A stretch of 27,161 nucleotides of DNA from Gammaproteobacteria bacterium UBA2168 (GTDB lineage Bacteria; Pseudomonadota; Gammaproteobacteria; Pseudomonadales; Azotimanducaceae). Within the stretch, counting starts at the first letter, position 1. The number at the start of each line of letters is the position of its first letter. Below the pieces are notes generated by a model. The model was not told where the DNA came from, did not search any database, and saw only the letters and a list, made by a program, of their open reading frames with translations. A program made the translations under genes and the position numbers. The stretch spans positions 1-27,161 of the forward strand of contig DCWG01000115.1 in the NCBI GenBank assembly GCA_002327525.1. The letters are read 5' to 3'. Shown piece after piece: positions 23,425-27,161 of this stretch.

Positions 23425-24299
23425 GCGAACTGGACCGAGGCGCGCTGGACATCCGTCATATTCGCAACATCGTGGATGCTGCACTGCTCGCAGCGGACAC
23501 GCCTTTGACAGTCGAGCGGTTGGTGAAATTGTTCGCAGCCGGAGAGCTGCCGCCCGAGGAACCGCGCGCCGCGATCCGTGAAGCGCTGGCGAGCCTCGAG
23601 GCGGATTTGGAGATGCGTGGCTACGAACTCAAGCGTGTGGCGAGTGGATACCGCTATCAGGTACGCCAGGATCTGAGTCTCTGGGTCAGCCGTCTCTGGG
23701 AAGAAAGGCCACCGCGTTATTCACGTGCGCTGATGGAAACGCTGGCGCTGGTCGCATACAAACAACCCGTGACGCGAGGTGACATCGAACAGGTACGTGG
23801 TGTGAGCGTCTCGCAGAATATTATGCGCACTTTGCTCGAGCGTGGCTGGATACGAGTAGTAGGGGTACGTGAGGTACCTGGAAGGCCCTCCATGTACGGC
23901 ACGACGAGGGCTTTTCTTGACTACTTCAATCTAAAGAGCCTGAGCGAACTGCCACCGCTCGATGAGATCAAGGCGTTGATCGAGCCATTGGTGGTAGAAG
24001 AGGAAGAACTGCCGTCCGCGGACGATTCGGCAACTGCGGACGAGCGACACGGAGATCTGCTCATCGAGGATGCGGCGCAGAGTGGCGATGGGGACGGCGG
24101 GGTTCAGGACGTCGTGGGTACGAATCCCGCGCTTCACAAGGATTCGGGAGAGTCGTCCATCGAAGTCTCCGTTACCGTGGACGAACAGGGGTCTCAAATC
24201 GACTCCGTCGAGACCGAGGCGCAGGACCCGGGGGTCGTGGAGGCGGACGATCGTCCAAGCGCACAGGTGGTTCCGCTTCTTCCCAGTTCACAACGCTAG
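23421..24299 (+). CDS. scpB: Segregation and condensation protein B
   Basis: Winged-helix partner of ScpA in the SMC complex; it acts as a dimer. The 292 residues comprise two winged-helix domains, with the family segments RNIVDAALLAADTPL, PRYSRALMETLALVAYKQPVTR (shown only in part), IEQVRGVSVSQNIMRTLLER and GRPSMYGTTRAFLDYF (about residues 12-175). A long acidic, low-complexity tail (about 195-292) follows the folded part, as is common in proteobacterial ScpB. It starts with a 4-nt ATGA overlap with scpA, so the two are translationally coupled. rluB begins 7 nt after the stop. Confidence 0.95.
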   Translation: MSELDRGALDIRHIRNIVDAALLAADTPLTVERLVKLFAAGELPPEEPRAAIREALASLEADLEMRGYELKRVASGYRYQVRQDLSLWVSRLWEERPPRYSRALMETLALVAYKQPVTRGDIEQVRGVSVSQNIMRTLLERGWIRVVGVREVPGRPSMYGTTRAFLDYFNLKSLSELPPLDEIKALIEPLVVEEEELPSADDSATADERHGDLLIEDAAQSGDGDGGVQDVVGTNPALHKDSGESSIEVSVTVDEQGSQIDSVETEAQDPGVVEADDRPSAQVVPLLPSSQR

Positions 24300-24306
24300 C
24301 CAACTG

Positions 24307-25128
24307 ATGACTCCGGATGCCCCCAGGCTGCAGAAGTGGCTGGCCGGTCTCGGCTACGGATCGCGCCGCGAACTCGAGGCGTGGATCCGTGAAGGAAGAG
24401 TGGTGGTCAACGGCGAGCCCGCTCAGCTGGGTCAGCGCGTTTTCGAACGCGATCGTGTGGTGGTGGACGGTAAGCCGGTGCGGGGCTCGAATCGTGGTCA
24501 ACGCTCTCGTGTGCTGGTGATGAACAAACCTGCGGGTGTCGTGTGCACGCGCAAGGATACGCAAGGCCGGCGCACCGTCTATGGCGATCTGCCGAGACTC
24601 AAGTCGGGACGCTGGATCGGGATCGGCCGGCTGGATATCCAAACCGCGGGACTGCTGCTGCTCACGAACGACGGCGCGCTGGCGCACAAGATGATGCATC
24701 CCTCGACGGGCCTCGACAGGGAGTACGCGGTGCGCGTGCGAGGCCGGTTGGAGGACTATGCGCTGGAGGTGTTGCGCGAGGGCGTGATGATCGATTCACA
24801 GCTGCATCGTTTCAGTGATGTGCAGTACTATGACGGACGCGGGCACAACCACTGGTACCACGTGGTGCTGATGGAAGGAAAGAACCGGGAAGTACGCCGC
24901 CTGTTCGAGAGCGTGGGTGTTCCCGTGAGTCGCCTCAAGCGTGTTCGTTACGGTCCCGTACTCCTGCCCTCGCGGCTCGCCGCTGGCAAGGTGGCGGAAC
25001 TTGGCTACGAGGATCTGAAAGCCCTCTACAGGCTTCTGAAACTGCCGCTGAACGCCATACGGGATCCAGGCCGGAACAAACAGAAATCCCTGCTCATTCC
25101 CTATCCGCAACTGCGTTCCCGGAGCTAG
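24307..25128 (+). CDS. rluB: 23S rRNA pseudouridine(2605) synthase RluB
   Basis: RsuA-family pseudouridine synthase that modifies U2605 (E. coli numbering) of 23S rRNA. From ATG 24307 it is 273 residues. An N-terminal S4 RNA-binding domain covers about 5-60 (LQKWLAGLGYGSRRELEAWI) and the catalytic domain follows. The catalytic Asp110 lies in GRLDIQTAGLLLLTNDG. NREVRRLFESVGVPVSRLKR is the usual C-terminal family segment. The frame is open from 24070 inside scpB, but the S4 domain begins correctly only at 24307. Assignment to RluB rather than RsuA or RluE rests on the scpAB neighbourhood and overall pattern. Confidence 0.92.
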   Translation: MTPDAPRLQKWLAGLGYGSRRELEAWIREGRVVVNGEPAQLGQRVFERDRVVVDGKPVRGSNRGQRSRVLVMNKPAGVVCTRKDTQGRRTVYGDLPRLKSGRWIGIGRLDIQTAGLLLLTNDGALAHKMMHPSTGLDREYAVRVRGRLEDYALEVLREGVMIDSQLHRFSDVQYYDGRGHNHWYHVVLMEGKNREVRRLFESVGVPVSRLKRVRYGPVLLPSRLAAGKVAELGYEDLKALYRLLKLPLNAIRDPGRNKQKSLLIPYPQLRSRS

Positions 25129-25211
25129 GTCGCGGCACTCGGGTCGACGATAGGGGTGGTCACATCATCGCTATCTGGTACGGTCATCTTTTTGTAATCC
25201 ACGGAGACGCC

Positions 25212-25550
25212 ATGGCGCTCAATCGATACGTGACGGAACTGGGTATGGGTGCCGACCTACACGGGCGGGATCAGACCAAGGCCGCGCGACGGGCCGTGTC
25301 GGACGCCGTTCGCCACTCAAGCCTCAATTTCTTCGGTGTGCTGGACAAATCGCCGCATGACATGAAGGTCACGGTGCGACTCGGTGTGCCCGATCCGCAA
25401 GGCGTGGATACGGCAGCGGTGGCGGCGGAACTGCCCTACGGCGAAGTGCGGGTGGAAGTCGTGCAAGGTGGTCTGGACGTTGCGGCCGAACAGGACGGCG
25501 ACGGCATTACCATTGCCAATGCCGCCGTCATGGTGTCATTCGAAGACTAG
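25212..25550 (+). CDS. Lin0512 family protein
   Basis: A 112-residue protein matching the small Lin0512 family of unknown function. It has the family N-terminus RYVTELGMGADLHGRDQTKAA (last residues paraphrased: a GMGxDLHGxDxTKAAxRAV pattern) and SDAVRHSSLNFFGVL. A beta-rich C-terminal half follows (KVTVRLGVPDP ... EVRVEVVQGGLD). A likely cytoplasmic protein; no catalytic role can be assigned. A GGAG ribosome site lies 7-10 nt before the ATG. It stands 83 nt after rluB and converges on the SDR gene, with 57 nt between stops. Confidence 0.88.
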   Translation: MALNRYVTELGMGADLHGRDQTKAARRAVSDAVRHSSLNFFGVLDKSPHDMKVTVRLGVPDPQGVDTAAVAAELPYGEVRVEVVQGGLDVAAEQDGDGITIANAAVMVSFED

Positions 25551-25607
25551 TGCCGCTACGAATGTCGACGCGCCGGGTGGGGACGCGCTCTGGTACTAAC
25601 CGCTCCG

Positions 25608-26420
25608 CTAATCTGGCGAGGTCCAGCTTCGGCAGTCGAACTGTTTGCCTGTGACGCCACGGCTGGCATCGCTCATCAGGTACAGATAGAGATCCATGTG
25701 TGCCTCGCCCGGGGGGACGCTTGAGGGGTCCTCCGCCGGATATGCACTCGCACGCATGGCGGTGCGGGTGCCGCCGGGGTTGACGCTGTTCACCCGCACG
25801 ATGCCGGCATGCTCGGTCTCATCAGACAGTACCTGCGTCAATCCCTCCAGAGCGAACTTCGATACCGCATAGGCTCCCCAGTACGCCCGCCCCTGGCGGC
25901 CGACCGAGGATGATGTCATGAGGATGGACGCACTACCGCTGCGTTCCATCAGGGGCAGCAGGGCCTTTGTCAGGACGAAGGGAGCCTCCACGTTGACCGC
26001 CATCAGGCTTCGCCACTGATCGCGCGGGTAGTGCGCGATCGCGGCTCTTGGCCCCAGGGCCGAGGCGTTGTGCAGTACGCCGTGCAGCAAGCCGTAGGCA
26101 TCGAGAATGGCGTCGTGCAGTGCTTGCGTGCTGTCATCGCTCAAGGCTTCGAGGTCGCAGGGTACGATGACGGGTGATGTTCCCGTATTTGCACTGATCC
26201 AGTCGAACGCTGCCTCGAGTTTCGCGCGTGTACGGCCCAGTAGCACGACGTTGGCGCCGTGGGCGGCGAAGGTTTTCGCTGCCGTCAACCCGATGCCGGC
26301 CCCGGCGCCAGTTACGACGATGGTGCGTCCGTCGAGACAATCGGCAGGCGGTTGCCAGCGCCAGCCGACGCGCGCTTCTTCGAGCTCCGGATAGTGAACC
26401 CGGTCAGGATTTGGTGGCAT
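25608..26420 (-). CDS. yciK: Short-chain dehydrogenase/reductase, YciK type
   Basis: Classical SDR of 270 residues. The NAD(P)-binding loop is TGAGAGIG (37-44), NAS appears in the LHNASALGPRA segment, and the catalytic set is SSS ... YAVSK (the YxxxK motif). NPGGTRTAMRASAYP and the C-terminal YLYLMSDASRGVTGKQFD are features I associate with YciK. The N-terminus is about 25 residues longer than usual YciK (which starts near the DCLDGRTIVVTG segment), but no other start codon is available in that stretch. It overlaps the 3' end of ubiG by 17 nt. The substrate is unknown. In Pseudomonas, mupP lies between ubiG and yciK; here it is absent. Confidence 0.88.
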   Translation of the reverse strand: MPPNPDRVHYPELEEARVGWRWQPPADCLDGRTIVVTGAGAGIGLTAAKTFAAHGANVVLLGRTRAKLEAAFDWISANTGTSPVIVPCDLEALSDDSTQALHDAILDAYGLLHGVLHNASALGPRAAIAHYPRDQWRSLMAVNVEAPFVLTKALLPLMERSGSASILMTSSSVGRQGRAYWGAYAVSKFALEGLTQVLSDETEHAGIVRVNSVNPGGTRTAMRASAYPAEDPSSVPPGEAHMDLYLYLMSDASRGVTGKQFDCRSWTSPD

Positions 26421-27102
26421 GGAGCAGGTAATTCACATCTAGATTTCGGGTGAGAGTGCACTGTCGGGTGATGGGGTTGTAGAACATACCGGCCATCCGG
26501 CGAACCCCGAGCCCCGCGTGACGGACGGCATGCGCGAGTTCGGAGGGGCGAATGAACTTGCTGTAGTTGTGGGTGCCGCGGGGTAACAGGTTGAGGACGT
26601 ATTCAGCGCCCAGCACCGCCAACGCGTAAGCCTTGGGATGGCGATTGATGGTGGAGAAGAATACGTGGCCACCCGGCACACATAGGTCCGCACAGGCCCG
26701 TACTACGGACGAGTAGTCTGGTACGTGTTCGATCATCTCGAGGCAGGTCACGGTGTGAAAGGCGCCGGGTCGTTCGGCGGCGAGCTGTTCCGGAGAAGAC
26801 TCCTGGTAGGTGATCTCGACACCGGACTCGAGTGCGTGCAGGCGTGCTACCGTCAGCGGGCTGGTTGCGAGATCTATGCCCGTGACCACCGCGCCTGTGC
26901 GGGCCATGCTCTCGCTCAGGATGCCGCCTCCGCAGCCGACGTCCACCACCTCGCCGGTGCCGAGATCGGCGTGTTCGCGGATGAACTGCAGCCGGGCTGG
27001 ATTGATGTCGTGCAGCGCGCGGAAGTCACCCTCGGGATCCCACCAGCGATGGGCCAGGGCATCGAACTTGTCGATTTCCGCGCTGTCGACGTTGTCGCTC
27101 AA
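26404..27102 (-). CDS. ubiG: Ubiquinone biosynthesis O-methyltransferase UbiG
   Basis: SAM-dependent enzyme performing both O-methylations of the ubiquinone ring. The 232 residues show the family start KFDALAHRWWDPEGDFRALH (12-31), INPARLQFI, and the SAM loop VVDVGCGGGILSESMA (52-67). The VTCLEMIEHVPDYSSVV segment and NRHPKAYALAVLGAEYVL follow. The start is TTG at 27102, overlapping the stop of the upstream gene as TTGA, so coupling is likely. yciK follows with a 17-nt overlap. Confidence 0.95.
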   Translation of the reverse strand: MSDNVDSAEIDKFDALAHRWWDPEGDFRALHDINPARLQFIREHADLGTGEVVDVGCGGGILSESMARTGAVVTGIDLATSPLTVARLHALESGVEITYQESSPEQLAAERPGAFHTVTCLEMIEHVPDYSSVVRACADLCVPGGHVFFSTINRHPKAYALAVLGAEYVLNLLPRGTHNYSKFIRPSELAHAVRHAGLGVRRMAGMFYNPITRQCTLTRNLDVNYLLHATKS

Positions 27103-27161
27103 CTCATCTTCTCCCGCCAGTGATTGGCGCGTTGCAGGGTATCGCGTAGATCGATGCTGGT
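27099..27161 (-). CDS. C-terminal end of a probable TRZ/ATZ-family amidohydrolase (MtaD-like)
   Basis: The last 20 codons and stop of a gene entering from beyond the window edge. The translated end, TSIDLRDTLQRANHWREKMS, resembles the C-terminal tail of TRZ/ATZ-type hydrolases (5'-methylthioadenosine/S-adenosylhomocysteine deaminase). These sit directly upstream of ubiG in Pseudomonas and relatives. The coding character is clear from the TTGA overlap with ubiG; the family call is tentative because so little is visible. Confidence 0.55.
   Translation of the reverse strand, partial: TSIDLRDTLQRANHWREKMS

Noticed and set aside
1..27161. tRNA genes, CRISPR arrays, insertion sequences or prophage genes
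   Set aside because: No cloverleaf-like segments, regularly spaced repeats, transposase motifs or terminal inverted repeats were seen by eye; a tRNA or repeat-finding program would be needed to exclude weak cases.

Overview
The window looks like ordinary chromosome from a GC-rich, non-enteric gammaproteobacterium. The basis is gene order. Runs recognisable from Pseudomonas-like and related genomes are dcd-mrp/metG-rnfAB, purM/DUF2066-CDP-alcohol phosphotransferase-hda, yciB/yciO-trpS-scpA-scpB-rluB, and (amidohydrolase)-ubiG-yciK. Coding density is high and genes are packed in short operons, often with GTGA, ATGA or TTGA stop/start overlaps and many GTG or TTG starts. I saw no tRNA or rRNA genes, insertion sequences, prophage genes or CRISPR arrays.

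Layout. 1-2808 (minus): metG, rnfA and the start of rnfB. 3018-4619 (plus): mrp/apbC and dcd, diverging from metG across a 209-bp gap that holds a perfect 24-bp palindrome. 4662-6187 (minus): purM followed by a GNAT acetyltransferase split by a frameshift. 6359-10963 (plus): DUF2066 protein, CDP-alcohol phosphatidyltransferase, hda, a MurG-like glycosyltransferase and a serA-type dehydrogenase; the last two resemble the Firmicutes forms. 10968-14075 (minus): a small lipoprotein, then sseA-mnmC. 14283-15011 (plus): a fatty-acid desaturase that lacks its third histidine box. 15037-20553 (minus): a lone type IV pilin-like protein, argS, a membrane-anchored cold-shock-domain protein, periplasmic cyclophilin, pdxJ, an SH3-domain/coiled-coil membrane protein and yciB. 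20650-25550 (plus): yciO, trpS, scpA, scpB, rluB and a Lin0512-family protein. 25608-27161 (minus): a YciK-type SDR, ubiG and the tail of a probable TRZ/ATZ amidohydrolase.

Most genes are housekeeping: three aminoacyl-tRNA synthetases, tRNA and rRNA modification (mnmC, rluB, possibly yciO), nucleotide synthesis (dcd, purM), cofactors (pdxJ, ubiG), Fe-S carrier and redox (mrp, rnf), chromosome replication and segregation (hda, scpAB) and envelope (yciB, MurG-like, phospholipid synthesis). I found no convincing new multi-gene system. The points most worth a second look are the internally deleted desaturase, the MurG-like/SerA-like pair of apparently foreign subtype, the membrane-tethered cold-shock protein, the palindrome between metG and mrp, and the frameshifted acetyltransferase.
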